Positions 1 to 9,721 of a stretch of 49,520 nt of DNA are shown here, one piece after another. The stretch comes from CAZZCP01 sp964653235 (GTDB lineage Bacteria > Bdellovibrionota > Bdellovibrionia > Bdellovibrionales > UBA840). Positions within the stretch are counted from its first letter, which is position 1, and the number at the start of each line of letters is the position of its first letter. The notes beneath the pieces are model-generated. The model was not told the DNA's origin, searched no databases, and was given only the letters and a program-made list of their open reading frames with translations. The stretch spans positions 1-49,520 of the forward strand of contig CAZZCP010000009.1 of the NCBI GenBank assembly GCA_964653235.1. Direction: 5' to 3'. Position numbers and translations under genes: made by a program.

Positions 1-2
1 GT

Positions 3-935
3 GATGACAATGCTCCGAGCGACAACTCTGGTGAAAGATTAAGAACAACGAATATTGAAAGCATTGTGGCTAGCTCTAAAGGTGAAAATGCACAGGGCGA
101 GAAAATTTCTCAAGTTCGGGTTACAAACTCAAGAGATGAAGTGGTTTTTGATGAAGAAGTCATATTGATTGATAACCTGCTTCTACAACATCGAAAGTAT
201 TTTTTACTTATACACAAAGTCTACCTTGAAGACCAAAACGAAATTCAAGAACTTGGAAGAGACTTTCGAATACAGATAGATGCTTTCAACTCTGCCGGTA
301 TAAAACTCAATGTGCCCGAAGACATTGATAGTTTACAAGAAGATGCTATTTACAGCTCTGACAAGATTATAGCTCTTCGCTACAATGACTCTGAAAGTAA
401 GCCAAGAGTCTATATCACTACCTATCAAAATCGGGTTATTTTAGATCAAGAAGACAATCTTTTAAACATAGGATTGTTTCCTGATTACATTTACTATACT
501 ACTGAAACCAATGATGGCGTTAATTTTGTCGCGGTCAACTCTTCTTCTAAAGTAATTCTTGATGTTGAAGTTACAGGCCCTATTGATGATAGCATACAAG
601 CGAAGACCAATATTCTTTCTGTAAAAGAGAAGGTCGAGGGAGAAACCCAAATCCGAGTTTTAGATAAAGATGGAACCGAAATCTTAAAGCATATCGGTGA
701 GCCAACAAAATTTAGTTTGAGTGGCTCTATGGCCGTAGTTCAAGTAGATCGAGACGGAGCAACTTTTATTACTGCCTCAAGCTACAATGCAAAAATTCGA
801 CGCCAAGGTGATGAAGAAATTAAAACCTATATAATCTTAGAAGAGAAAGCCTATCCTCTTGGAACTACTTTTGAATTGGATGATTCGGGACTCAGAATCA
901 GCCATTCTTCAGGATTTGAGCTCTACGAACCTTGA
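3..935 (+). CDS. Unknown protein, 5'-truncated by window edge
   Basis: The reading frame is open to base 3. The only in-window start-like codon, GTG at 66, has no ribosome-binding site, so the true start almost certainly lies upstream of the window. The visible part (about 310 codons) is acidic, rich in Val, Ile and Thr, and has the alternating pattern of a beta-rich protein (for example QVRVTNSRDEVVFDEEV). No membrane segment is visible in this portion. I do not recognise the family. The stop is followed by 63 bases and then a lipoprotein gene on the same strand, so the two may be co-transcribed. Confidence 0.6.
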   Translation, partial: DDNAPSDNSGERLRTTNIESIVASSKGENAQGEKISQVRVTNSRDEVVFDEEVILIDNLLLQHRKYFLLIHKVYLEDQNEIQELGRDFRIQIDAFNSAGIKLNVPEDIDSLQEDAIYSSDKIIALRYNDSESKPRVYITTYQNRVILDQEDNLLNIGLFPDYIYYTTETNDGVNFVAVNSSSKVILDVEVTGPIDDSIQAKTNILSVKEKVEGETQIRVLDKDGTEILKHIGEPTKFSLSGSMAVVQVDRDGATFITASSYNAKIRRQGDEEIKTYIILEEKAYPLGTTFELDDSGLRISHSSGFELYEP

Positions 936-998
936 GATAATTTTAACCCCTTTTAAGTCTTTATGCGTCATACATAAGGAAGCACGAAAGGGGAATTT

Positions 999-1628
999 AT
1001 GTTTTCAAGGCTCTTTATTATTTTATTGGCATTCACATTCTTAAGCGCATGTTCGGATGATGATCTCAGTCCTTTAGGTGAGACTCCTGGCACAACAGAC
1101 AATGGTCCTGGAGATCCCGATCTTCAAGATCCACCTGGAGATCAAACCGAGGATCCTCGCCCTGTATTAGCTGAAAGTATTATTATAGAGGCAAGCAAGT
1201 CCTACAATCCTTCTAATTGGAATGATGCAGAGATTCTTTTTGAAGATACGGTCTATGCTCGGCTTCCCGAATATGCTGATGTGCTACAAGGTCAATCTGG
1301 CAATCATTGGATCAGTGTTTACCTAGGTCATGTATCTGGTAAACAATGGACTTGTATTTATAAAGGCCTTGGCTCAAGAAGCAAAACTACAAATTGCCAG
1401 AACAATGGATCTCGTTATGAATTCTCTTATTGTGCCGAAAGCATCGACTATGCAGCTGAGGGCTGCGGGTCGAATCCTTTTCGTGATACCTGTAAACAGA
1501 GTATTGCTTTAAATCATGGCATGAGACTTCCTATCAATGATATTCAGGTCAGTGTGAACAATGGCGATCGTTGTGATACAACTGTCATAGAACTCGAAAT
1601 TACTGATTTAGAATATAAAAATCCATAA
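999..1628 (+). CDS. Cys-rich lipoprotein, copy 1 of tandem pair
   Basis: A 209-residue predicted lipoprotein. The leader MFSRLFIILLAFTFLSAC ends in a lipobox (LSAC), so Cys18 should be lipidated. A Pro/Asp/Gly-rich linker (about residues 20-55) follows, then a C-terminal domain that closely matches the next gene downstream. Shared motifs are GQSGNHWISV, CIYKG.GSR.KT, RY.FSYC, NPFR..CK, VSVNNGD.C and LEY at the end. The conserved cysteines suggest disulfides in a domain outside the cytoplasm. A good ribosome-binding site (GAAAGGGG) precedes the ATG. The function is unknown, but the duplicated pair points to surface or periplasmic binding. The lipoprotein call is strong; the domain is unrecognised. 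Confidence 0.85.
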   Translation: MFSRLFIILLAFTFLSACSDDDLSPLGETPGTTDNGPGDPDLQDPPGDQTEDPRPVLAESIIIEASKSYNPSNWNDAEILFEDTVYARLPEYADVLQGQSGNHWISVYLGHVSGKQWTCIYKGLGSRSKTTNCQNNGSRYEFSYCAESIDYAAEGCGSNPFRDTCKQSIALNHGMRLPINDIQVSVNNGDRCDTTVIELEITDLEYKNP

Positions 1629-1755
1629 GTGATTTCATGGTTTTAGTCTGTATCAATAAGATACAATTATCGACAATAACCAATATCATCTTTTTAACTC
1701 GTTCAGATCATATGTAGATTAAGACTAAAGTAATAGAATGGAAGTAAGGGGTAAT

Positions 1756-2340
1756 ATGAAGCTTTCATTCTTTTTCTTTTTCATTGCATTTATTATTGCT
1801 TGCGGCGAAGAGGAGCAAGCACAAGACTTAGAGCTTCCACCAGTAAGTCCTCCACCGAATAACCCTGAGCCACTGCCCGTCTTAGATCAAGTTGTATCGA
1901 TCTATGCGCAAAAAGAGTATTCACCAAGCCGCTGGACAGATGCAGAGCTAGAGTTTGAGGCGCCGGTACGATTTCAATTGCCTACTCAGGTTTTTCTAAC
2001 ACAGGGACAATCAGGAAATCATTGGATCTCGGTGTTTCTGTTCTCTGAAAATGAAGAAGATCGAATTTGTATTTACAAGGGCAATGGCTCAAGAAACAAG
2101 ACTAGCCCTTGTGAAAACAACGGCGATCGCTATATTTTTTCTTACTGCACTTATGTCGAGGACTACGATGAACAAGGCTGTAATCAAAATCCCTTTCGTA
2201 GCGACTGCAAAGAGGATTTAGCACTTAACATTGATGACCGAATCTCAGCTTTAGGGCTAGAAGTGAGTGTTAATAATGGTGACTCTTGCGCCACCACCGA
2301 AGTGGAGTTCACACTTCGAGATTTAGAATATGAAAACTGA
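1756..2340 (+). CDS. Cys-rich lipoprotein, copy 2 of tandem pair
   Basis: A 194-residue paralogue of the preceding lipoprotein. I start it at ATG 1756, not the ATG at 1738, because GTAAGGGG sits just before 1756 and this start gives a compact leader ending in lipobox IIAC (Cys17). The linker is Pro-rich (ELPPVSPPPNNPEPLP). The C-terminal domain repeats GQSGNHWISV, CIYKGNGSR, FSYC, NPFR and VSVNNGDSC. The loop after WISV is the most diverged part. Likely anchored to a membrane and facing the periplasm or the outside. Function unknown. Confidence 0.85.
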   Translation: MKLSFFFFFIAFIIACGEEEQAQDLELPPVSPPPNNPEPLPVLDQVVSIYAQKEYSPSRWTDAELEFEAPVRFQLPTQVFLTQGQSGNHWISVFLFSENEEDRICIYKGNGSRNKTSPCENNGDRYIFSYCTYVEDYDEQGCNQNPFRSDCKEDLALNIDDRISALGLEVSVNNGDSCATTEVEFTLRDLEYEN

Positions 2341-2399
2341 GTTTAGGTCTATTGAATTTAGCTAGGCTTTTACCGAATACATCTTATCGGGAGGCAAGC

Positions 2400-3497
2400 T
2401 TGAAGACCTGGATGCAAAAATTCTTAGATGGCTTAGAAATCAATTCAGATGATAACAAGGCTAAAGATAAGGTTGTCGAGCTTTCTGAAGATCGAGCCAC
2501 CCTTTTGTTTATGATTGATACCTATAGCAAGCATTTGATTGACCTTGATCAACACCCTCTTCGAAAAGTTCGTAGCACACTAGATCAATTCGCAAAAGAA
2601 TTGGTAAGTTCTGACCCAAAAGTTTTAGAGAGATCTTTGTTTCGCTTTCGTCAATTTTTCTCTAGCTACCGAATTGCAGAGTTTGCCTACATTGAAAAAA
2701 CAATGCTCGATTTTCGCAATATCATTTGGGATTTTGTGGAGCAAATGAGCGAAGATATCAAAGTAGATGAAGCCGAAGATTCTATTAAAGCCAGCTTTGT
2801 TCAGTTGAGAAATGCAGTGGAGTCAAACTCCATTGAAGATTTGAGAAACTCCTCTCGGCAATTTATTGACTCGTATATGGAACATCAATACCGAAGAGAT
2901 GCTCGCAAATCAGAAAAGCTCACTAGCTTTCAAAAAAATCTAAAAAGTGTGAAAAAACAATTGGTCGAAGCCAACGAGAGTATGAATAAAGACCATCTCA
3001 CCAAGGCCTTCAATCGCAAGAGCTTTGATGAACAAATCATGAATGAATGGAAGTTCTTTCAAGTCTCTAAAGAACCTGTGACTTTATTGATGCTCGATAT
3101 CGATCACTTCAAAAAGGTCAACGACAACTACGGTCATGCCACTGGTGATGCGATTTTGATTGAGTGTGTACGCCTGTTGCAAGAGAGTTTTGCTTTTGAA
3201 GGCAGTTTTGTCGCACGTGTTGGTGGTGAGGAGTTTGCAATTCTTCTTCATAACTGTGGAGTCAACAAAGCGGCACACCTTGGCAACAAGTGCCGCGAGA
3301 AGATTTCAAAAGAAGTCTATGTCGATGGCCAAGATCAGATTCGCTTTACCATTTCGATGGGCGTGGCTCAGCTTGAGGCCGAGGAGAGCATCGATGCCTG
3401 GATGAAGCGAGCCGATGAAGCTCTTTACTCATCTAAAAATACGGGACGCAATAAACTTACTATTGCAGAACACCGAGACCTTGAAATTGCTTCTTAA
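2400..3497 (+). CDS. Diguanylate cyclase (GGDEF domain)
   Basis: Predicted to make cyclic di-GMP from two GTP. The first 190 or so residues are helical and charged, with no transmembrane segment, so this is a soluble enzyme with a putative N-terminal sensory or dimerising domain. The GGDEF domain begins near DHLTKAFNRKSFD; the active-site loop is ARVGGEEFAILL (GGEEF at about residues 275-279), which is a catalytically competent variant. The usual RxxD inhibitory site five residues before GGEEF is absent (FEGS occupies it), so product inhibition through the I-site is unlikely. I chose TTG 2400 because GGGAGGC lies just upstream. An upstream TTG at 2352 in the same frame has no such site. Length is 365 residues. 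Confidence 0.9.
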   Translation: MKTWMQKFLDGLEINSDDNKAKDKVVELSEDRATLLFMIDTYSKHLIDLDQHPLRKVRSTLDQFAKELVSSDPKVLERSLFRFRQFFSSYRIAEFAYIEKTMLDFRNIIWDFVEQMSEDIKVDEAEDSIKASFVQLRNAVESNSIEDLRNSSRQFIDSYMEHQYRRDARKSEKLTSFQKNLKSVKKQLVEANESMNKDHLTKAFNRKSFDEQIMNEWKFFQVSKEPVTLLMLDIDHFKKVNDNYGHATGDAILIECVRLLQESFAFEGSFVARVGGEEFAILLHNCGVNKAAHLGNKCREKISKEVYVDGQDQIRFTISMGVAQLEAEESIDAWMKRADEALYSSKNTGRNKLTIAEHRDLEIAS

Positions 3498-3842
3498 ATT
3501 AACTGCTCATCAATGTACTCTTGCCTTTATAGAAGTTGTTAAAGTATCCGCATTTCCACCCGCCGAAAGCCCACCCTATTCTTCTAAACTGGAAATTCAG
3601 GAACTTTGCATTCCACTTTTTGAAGGTTAGAGCTTGTTGAACTTTCTTTTTCGATCAGGACCAGAATTTCTCAATTTGAGATTTTCGTGTCGAACTTGTC
3701 GACAAATGAAGCCATTCTGCCTTGATTTTAATTTCATCTGCAAGCTAGAGGCACATAAGTTGGTCTAATAGCTGCAATAAAAGATTCTACAAATTACGAG
3801 TACGTAATATCCCCAAACCACTAACAGGAGGTATTGCGTAGG
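3498..3842. other. Intergenic region before subtilase gene
   Basis: No convincing gene is seen in this 345-base gap. It holds a perfect palindrome TTGTCGACAA at 3696-3705 and a 6-bp inverted repeat, ATTACG at 3793-3798 with CGTAAT at 3803-3808, 35 bases before the subtilase start. The second could be an operator or part of the promoter region. A strong ribosome-binding site (AGGAGGT, 3826-3832) closes the gap. Confidence 0.5.
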
Positions 3843-4898
3843 ATGAGAAATTCATTCGCACTCTTAGTTTTATTCGTTGCTCAAACCAGCCTTGGAGCCA
3901 TTCAAGGAGATCTACTTTGGGAGAGTCAAAAACCTAAAACTCGCCTGAACTGGGCCCTCAAAAAAATCAAATCAGAACAAGCATGGAAAATCAGCGAAGG
4001 CAAAAAAGACATTGTCATTGCGGTTATCGATACCGGCATCGACACTGAACATCCTGATTTAAAAGAAAATCTTTGGTTCAATCCTGGTGAAATAGGCAGA
4101 GATAAAAACGGAAATGATAAATCATCAAACGGAATTGATGACGACAAAAATGGTTTTGTCGACGATATCCATGGATGGAACTTTGTTCGCAACAACAATG
4201 ATGTGAAAGACTATCACGGACATGGCACCCATGTATCTGGTATCATCGCAGGAAGAGGCATTAAAAACCCCGCCTTTCGCGGCGTTGCCCCCAATGTCAA
4301 GATCATGACTCTGAAGTACTATGACAAAAAAGGCGCAAAAGACAAATCGGTCGAATATACAATTCGCGCGATTCAATACGCTATTCAAATGAAGGTACAA
4401 ATCATCAACTACTCTGGAGGCGGTACGAGTCAAAGTTTCTCTGAAAAAATTGCCATTCAACAAGCGGCAAAGGCAGGAATTCTTTTTGTCGCCGCCGCTG
4501 GAAACAAGGGAGTAAACTCAGACCTAATGGGATTTTACCCTGCAGGTTATGCCCTTGATAACATCATCTCAGTGGGTGCAATGAATGAGCAGAATCAAAT
4601 TTTAAAATCGAGCAATTTCGGTGCAAGTGCTGTTGATATCGCAGCCCCTGGAGAACATATTCTCTCAACCCTACCAGGCGGAAAATATGGCTTCATGACA
4701 GGAACCTCTCAAGCGACAGCTTATGTAACAGGGGTTGCCGCTTTGATTCTATCTGTAAAACCCAATGCCAAGCGCCCTGACCAGCTCATTCGCCACATTC
4801 TCGCCACTGGCGATAAAGAACTCTCTCTCATAGGAAAAACCAAATCCTACTCTCGTCTCAATAGCCACAGAGCACTGGCTATGGAACTCAAGAATTAA
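3843..4898 (+). CDS. Secreted subtilisin-like serine protease (S8)
   Basis: A 351-residue subtilase. A hydrophobic signal peptide (about residues 1-18, ending near SLGA) sends it out of the cytoplasm. The catalytic triad is visible: Asp63 in AVIDTGIDTEHPDL, His127 in HGHGTHVSG and Ser289 in GTSQATAYVTG. Between Asp and His lies the Asp/Asn-rich loop NGIDDDKNGFVDD, typical of calcium-binding insertions in this family. The prodomain is very short, about 40 residues. I start at ATG 3843 because AGGAGGT ends 10 bases before it; the upstream TTG at 3834 would be one base from that site. A second subtilase lies on the other strand near 29-30 kb. The last four bases overlap the convergent ribA end. 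Confidence 0.92.
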   Translation: MRNSFALLVLFVAQTSLGAIQGDLLWESQKPKTRLNWALKKIKSEQAWKISEGKKDIVIAVIDTGIDTEHPDLKENLWFNPGEIGRDKNGNDKSSNGIDDDKNGFVDDIHGWNFVRNNNDVKDYHGHGTHVSGIIAGRGIKNPAFRGVAPNVKIMTLKYYDKKGAKDKSVEYTIRAIQYAIQMKVQIINYSGGGTSQSFSEKIAIQQAAKAGILFVAAAGNKGVNSDLMGFYPAGYALDNIISVGAMNEQNQILKSSNFGASAVDIAAPGEHILSTLPGGKYGFMTGTSQATAYVTGVAALILSVKPNAKRPDQLIRHILATGDKELSLIGKTKSYSRLNSHRALAMELKN

Positions 4899-5497
4899 TT
4901 CTTCTTGTTCCAACACATATTGTGCTTCGCATGTTTCTCTTTTGTTACTAAATATTTCTGATTGTGAACGTTCGCATGAACCGCAGTACTTAAAACCTCA
5001 AGAATCTCAATTTGATTTTCTTTGAGTTGCTCTACCTTATCGGGATTATTGGTGAGGATTCGAATTTTTGTTGCCTGCAAAACTTTTAACATCTCGGCAG
5101 CAACTTTGTAGTTTCTCAAGTCTTTCGCAAATCCTAGTTCTTCGTTAGCTTCAAAAGTATCTTTTCCTTCGGCCTGTAAAGCATAGGCATCTAATTTATT
5201 ATAGAGACCTATTCCCCTACCCTCTTGCCTTAGATACAATAGGTAGCCCCCCTCTTTTTGAATTCTCTTTATCGACTCATCCAATTGGTAACCGCAATCA
5301 CATTTGAGCGATCGAAAAACATCCCCAGTTAGACATTCAGAATGAATTCGCACTAATGGAGTATCGGTTTTAGGGCCAAGTCCAATGGCAATATGTTCTT
5401 TCTCATCACTTAAATGATGAAAACTAAAGAACTGTGCATTTTCTGAGATCTTATCTAAAGGGATTTCAACCAGATTTCTAAGACTTGGATTTGCCAT
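4895..5497 (-). CDS. ribA: GTP cyclohydrolase II
   Basis: Catalyses the first committed step of riboflavin synthesis, opening the imidazole ring of GTP. It is a 200-residue stand-alone enzyme, close to the E. coli RibA length. Family motifs are clear: HSECLTGDVF, the zinc ligands Cys55, Cys66 and Cys68 (CDCG), the GTP-binding and catalytic stretch RQEGRGIGLYNKLDAYALQ, the EANEELGFAKDLR segment and LTNNPDK. It is cytosolic. It is not fused to the DHBP synthase domain RibB, and no other rib gene is nearby. It is divergent from the small CPXCG gene, 29 bases apart, and convergent with the subtilase, overlapping by 4 bases. Confidence 0.96.
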   Translation of the reverse strand: MANPSLRNLVEIPLDKISENAQFFSFHHLSDEKEHIAIGLGPKTDTPLVRIHSECLTGDVFRSLKCDCGYQLDESIKRIQKEGGYLLYLRQEGRGIGLYNKLDAYALQAEGKDTFEANEELGFAKDLRNYKVAAEMLKVLQATKIRILTNNPDKVEQLKENQIEILEVLSTAVHANVHNQKYLVTKEKHAKHNMCWNKKN

Positions 5498-5517
5498 ATA
5501 ATGATACTATCTATAAT
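5491..5517 (+). promoter_or_regulatory. Putative promoter of the CPXCG gene
   Basis: TTGCCA (5491-5496) and a perfect TATAAT (5512-5517) are separated by 15 bases. The predicted transcript start falls at or 1-3 bases before ATG 5527, and no ribosome-binding site is visible, so the mRNA may be leaderless. The spacer is shorter than ideal. Confidence 0.4.
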
Positions 5518-5526
5518 CTACCACGT

Positions 5527-5712
5527 ATGGAAGAAGAAGTTTTTTTTCAATGCCCCTACTGCTGGTCAGACATTTCAATGCTTTTTGACTCCTCGGTCAA
5601 AGAACAAACTTATATTGAAGACTGTGAGGTCTGCTGCCGTCCGATTGAAGTGCACTATCATGTAGTAGAAGAAAAAGTAGAATTGGTCGATATAAACCAA
5701 GCACAAGATTAG
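5527..5712 (+). CDS. CPXCG-motif small zinc-ribbon-like protein
   Basis: A 61-residue protein with two cysteine pairs, CPYCWSD near the N-terminus and CEVCCRPIEV in the middle, followed by VHYHV. This matches the Cys_rich_CPXG family of small uncharacterised proteins, probably a zinc ribbon. I use ATG 5527, which places the first CxxC about ten residues in, as in the family. An upstream ATG at 5485 would overlap the divergent ribA start. It is cytosolic; its role is unknown. Family call fairly sure, function unknown. Confidence 0.82.
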   Translation: MEEEVFFQCPYCWSDISMLFDSSVKEQTYIEDCEVCCRPIEVHYHVVEEKVELVDINQAQD

Positions 5713-5784
5713 TTTTCAGAAAGTGGAATCCACTCATCTTCATCCAATGTTTTACCAAATAAAAAAATTAAAAATCGATTTCAA

Positions 5785-8700
5785 CTAAGGGGTGATCTCA
5801 TAGATCGTTCCATTGGCTTTACGATCGGTAAAAACCAATTTACCATCAGATCGAATTCCGATATCAGTGATACTCAGGTTATCGATACCACCTAAATCTA
5901 AACTGTCTACTGTATCATCAGAAAGATCACCAACTACTCCCGAACCCAAGTGATAACGATAAATGTTAGAGTCACCAGTAACATAGTAGATATAACCGCT
6001 TGTGGCATTGCTATTGATATTCGTAGTTAGGGCAAAGCTGCGAAGACCTGAAATTGTGTCTGTTACATCGTGAATGGTCCAAGTGCTTGGGTCGGATGGA
6101 TTGACTCTTTTGATTATGCGAATACGTTCATCGGCATGAACAAAAATTTCACCCGATGCTGTGGCACTTAGGTTTTCTTTCATTTGTCCAGTGATGGCGG
6201 CAAAATGAAAAGATTGTGATGATTGTCCTGTAGCTAATATTGGCGATCCAGCTGGGGCACCAGATACCCCTGCAACATGTTCTACATTGCCCACAGCCCC
6301 AGTTGCCGGATTGTAGGAAAATCTTTTGATAAAGATATCGGCGGTACCACTACAGCCGTCTGGATCAAAAACAGTGTTTGCATAGCCTGAGAGATAAATA
6401 TAGCCATCAGTATGATGCAAACCTCTTTGGTAATTGGCATACCAATTTAGCTCACGCGGCCAATTGGCAAGATTCGCTGCAACTCCATCTGTAGGTGAAA
6501 TATTGCAAATTGAATCATTACCAATAATTTGTTGAGAGCCTCCGTCATGAAAGTGGTGATGGCGACTAAAAGTTGAAATAAAACCACCTGCAGTTGAAGG
6601 AAACAAAAGACTTGAGGTTGGATTGCGAGAATACATCACGCCGAAGCTTGTGAGTGAGTCAATGATCTCAGTTACGGAGTCAATCACCCGCATTTCTCCC
6701 GACCAACTCCAACAGCAGCTAACTCCCTTCGGAACATAGAGATTGTCGGCATCAGGAGCATTCGCATGTCCAACAAGAACATGTCCAGGATCATTTAGAT
6801 GAGCTTCGGCAGCAGGACCTGTATCGCCAGAATCAGCTAAGACTCCTGCAATAATGGCAACAGTACTCGAATCATCTTGCGGCATGCCCCAATTGTGCGC
6901 ACCTGTAAAAAACGTTGGATTGGCGATCAATTGTTTGATTTGCCCATTTGAATAATAGTAAAGATCTCCAGTCAATGGATCTTCATCGTAAATTCCCACA
7001 GCAACTGTAGAAACACTATTATTGAAATATCGATAGTAGGTGATACCAAAAACTTGCTTTTGGTCTGGAAAATCTTGGAACTCTAAAGTTCCAGTAGCTC
7101 TTCGGTAAATGATATATCGAATATTACAACCTGATACATTTCCATTCTTTGGGCAATTGTCTCCAAAATATACATCTCCGTTTTGATGAACAGCAAACCT
7201 CTGCCATCTTGAGCCACTGCAAGAGCTTTTAGCATCATTCGGGTGAAAAGAATAGCAATCATCCGTTGTTCCTGAGGCTGGTGAACCATTAAAGGCAACG
7301 TGGGTTACTGTGCTGCCATCATAATAATAAAGATTGTTGCTATTCTCAAAATATAAGCGACCGGGCTGATTTCGCCAAGCCTGAATGGTTCGACAAGGAT
7401 TGCTTAGAAACAAATCCCATACTTCTGTATTTTCGTTCCAAGTGAAAATTCCATTTTGATTGCAACCATAGACCACGCCAAAGTTATCACGATCTACTGT
7501 GCGAACAGGGTTTCCTCCCGCAAGAGGAGCAAGTTCAATCACGCCCGTTGCACCATCTATGGTCCGCAAACCTTGGTTAAAATCTCCTAGAAAAATACGG
7601 TTGGTCTGCGGATTTCTTACAAGATTTGCCAATGACCCTTGAAAGATTTGCTTGGTATTGAGCATTGTAAAGCGAGCTGAAATTCCGTTGGCATCACTCA
7701 CTCCCCCTGCGAGAACTCGAAGATTGCTGAGATTATAAATAGAACTGGTTTTTTGTACCGAGTTACCAGCGGCATCTCTAGCTGTTATTTTGAAAATGAC
7801 ACCTTTACCAGAAACACTGCCCGGTACAGAACTCCAATTATATGATAGGGTCTCAGTAGTCATATTACTGCTATTTGTATGTGGTGTTAGAGAGGAGGAA
7901 AGTAGATTCCATGTTTGTTTGTTGTCTATTGAATATTCGAGTTGAACTGAATTGCTCGGCATAGCTGATTCATTGTCGTGTACATGTATACTTAAAGTAA
8001 ATGGATCTGTAATTGCACTTCCTGCAGATGGTCCTAAGAAAGCAACTTGCGGAGGAGTGCCGCTGTCGAGCTGTATACTTAAGTTGGTTGAGGCTAAATT
8101 GCCGGCATCATCACGAGCATAGAAATAGATTGTATGAGTTCCTTGAGTGATACCCATAGTAAAGGGAAGGTTGGATTGAAATGGAATCCAGTTTGCAGGA
8201 TTAGGGGTAGTTAAACCATCCGTAGCCTGAATCTCTAAATTGGTATCAAAGTTGTCTGCAACATTTGAAAGCAAGTTCACAAATGCCGTACCAACGGGAC
8301 TCGTTTGCTGAAAAGCGACACTATTTATAATCGGGGCAGTGGTATCGAGCCGAACTGTCACGTTTGAAGAAATTGATGAGATATTTCCTGCTGAATCTTT
8401 AACCCAAAGACTAATTCTTCGATCTCCTTCGGCACCAGAAAGAGTGAAGCTATGAGCTTGATTGTTGGCGTTTGTACAATCAATCGTATAGGCCGAATCG
8501 AGTAAGGGGGGTAGATCAGCCCCAGCGGCATCACTCTCTACAATGGCCATCTTTTCAAAACTTCGGCAGTTCAGCGGACGAGCATCTAAGAGGGCTCCAG
8601 TTACAATTTGCAACGAAATATCGGTATCATTGGTGTAAGTATCAGATAAAAGTTGAAGACTTGGAGCATTGGCAGGAACCAAATCATAGACATTTATATT

Positions 8701-9570
8701 AAAAGACCTTTGAGCATAAGGCTTTGAGGTATCAATCTTACCTTCACCATCATCATTGCCAACAAAAACTTGCAATGTATATGGCCCTTGAGCATTTGCA
8801 TTGGGGGTGAAAGTAAAACTAGGTGAATTTGAAATTTCATTGCCGTTGAGTCTCCAACTTATAGCAATATTGTAACTCAATGACCAATGGCTTGTTAGAA
8901 CACTAAGACTATGACTTTGTTCTTCGCCAAAAGAATTCGGTAGAATTATTTTTCGAATCTGCGGAGCTGAATTCATCAAACGACTGGGCTCGATTCCAAA
9001 CATATCACGAAATCGAGATCGTAATGAACTAGATGAAGTAAAAGTTGAAAAAGCAGCTGTCAATGAATCTGTATCTTCAATTGCATCGTAGATTTCAGCA
9101 AGACTACTGGCATCTTTTGATCGAAGGTTTTCACTCGATTCTGAGTTTCTTAGATAACTCAAAATACTGTTTCCCTTAGAGAGTTTTTGTTCACTCTCAC
9201 CTGTTACAAATCTTTCATAATAATCTGTGCTACAGTTTAGATAAACGAGATAATTCACCTTTTTAAACGAGTTCTGATTTAAACCATAAGCATTTAAACC
9301 AGTAAAAAGATAGCTACCATCTGCTTTGAGAGGAGTGGAGGCAATCAAATCACTTTTATTGCCAAAATCATCAATTGCATAAAGATAAACATTTTCTCCG
9401 GTGCAAGAAGAAGACTTTTGCAAGCTCGCAGAAAAAAATTCTACAACACTACCTGAAAGACTCAAGGACTCATCGCCATTGAATTCGAGTTTCTTATTAC
9501 CACAAGAAACCAAGGCTAGACTTATTATTAAGACCAATATCTTACGAAATTCGTAAATAACGTTCATCAT
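5785..9570 (-). CDS. Giant lipoprotein, Ig-like plus propeller-like repeats
   Basis: A 1261-residue predicted lipoprotein with leader ILVLIISLALVSC (lipobox LVSC). Residues of roughly 285-610 resemble bacterial Ig-like modules, with motifs such as VRLDTTAPIINSV, YARDDAGNLAST and ITARDAAGNSVQK. The C-terminal half (about 620-1261) reads like a beta-propeller of NHL type: the opening LRVLAGGVSDANG is repeated in variant form at AGVLADSGDTGPAAEAHLND and HVAGVSGAPAG, and the end IRSDGKLVFTDRKANGTIYE resembles a propeller blade. Probably exposed on the outer membrane, with a binding or adhesion role. It stands alone, with no partner gene. The architecture is judged by eye. Confidence 0.85.
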   Translation of the reverse strand: MMNVIYEFRKILVLIISLALVSCGNKKLEFNGDESLSLSGSVVEFFSASLQKSSSCTGENVYLYAIDDFGNKSDLIASTPLKADGSYLFTGLNAYGLNQNSFKKVNYLVYLNCSTDYYERFVTGESEQKLSKGNSILSYLRNSESSENLRSKDASSLAEIYDAIEDTDSLTAAFSTFTSSSSLRSRFRDMFGIEPSRLMNSAPQIRKIILPNSFGEEQSHSLSVLTSHWSLSYNIAISWRLNGNEISNSPSFTFTPNANAQGPYTLQVFVGNDDGEGKIDTSKPYAQRSFNINVYDLVPANAPSLQLLSDTYTNDTDISLQIVTGALLDARPLNCRSFEKMAIVESDAAGADLPPLLDSAYTIDCTNANNQAHSFTLSGAEGDRRISLWVKDSAGNISSISSNVTVRLDTTAPIINSVAFQQTSPVGTAFVNLLSNVADNFDTNLEIQATDGLTTPNPANWIPFQSNLPFTMGITQGTHTIYFYARDDAGNLASTNLSIQLDSGTPPQVAFLGPSAGSAITDPFTLSIHVHDNESAMPSNSVQLEYSIDNKQTWNLLSSSLTPHTNSSNMTTETLSYNWSSVPGSVSGKGVIFKITARDAAGNSVQKTSSIYNLSNLRVLAGGVSDANGISARFTMLNTKQIFQGSLANLVRNPQTNRIFLGDFNQGLRTIDGATGVIELAPLAGGNPVRTVDRDNFGVVYGCNQNGIFTWNENTEVWDLFLSNPCRTIQAWRNQPGRLYFENSNNLYYYDGSTVTHVAFNGSPASGTTDDCYSFHPNDAKSSCSGSRWQRFAVHQNGDVYFGDNCPKNGNVSGCNIRYIIYRRATGTLEFQDFPDQKQVFGITYYRYFNNSVSTVAVGIYDEDPLTGDLYYYSNGQIKQLIANPTFFTGAHNWGMPQDDSSTVAIIAGVLADSGDTGPAAEAHLNDPGHVLVGHANAPDADNLYVPKGVSCCWSWSGEMRVIDSVTEIIDSLTSFGVMYSRNPTSSLLFPSTAGGFISTFSRHHHFHDGGSQQIIGNDSICNISPTDGVAANLANWPRELNWYANYQRGLHHTDGYIYLSGYANTVFDPDGCSGTADIFIKRFSYNPATGAVGNVEHVAGVSGAPAGSPILATGQSSQSFHFAAITGQMKENLSATASGEIFVHADERIRIIKRVNPSDPSTWTIHDVTDTISGLRSFALTTNINSNATSGYIYYVTGDSNIYRYHLGSGVVGDLSDDTVDSLDLGGIDNLSITDIGIRSDGKLVFTDRKANGTIYEITP

Positions 9571-9721
9571 ATCTCTATTCGGTTATTTAGAGGCTGCACT
9601 TTAGTCGCAATAGAAAGATTCTCAGACTGAGTCAAAAGCAATCAGTACTTGGCTAACAATAGCTAAGCCTTTAAAATATTTATGTTTTTCAGTGAAATCA
9701 TAAAACTTTACAGAAAAAAAC

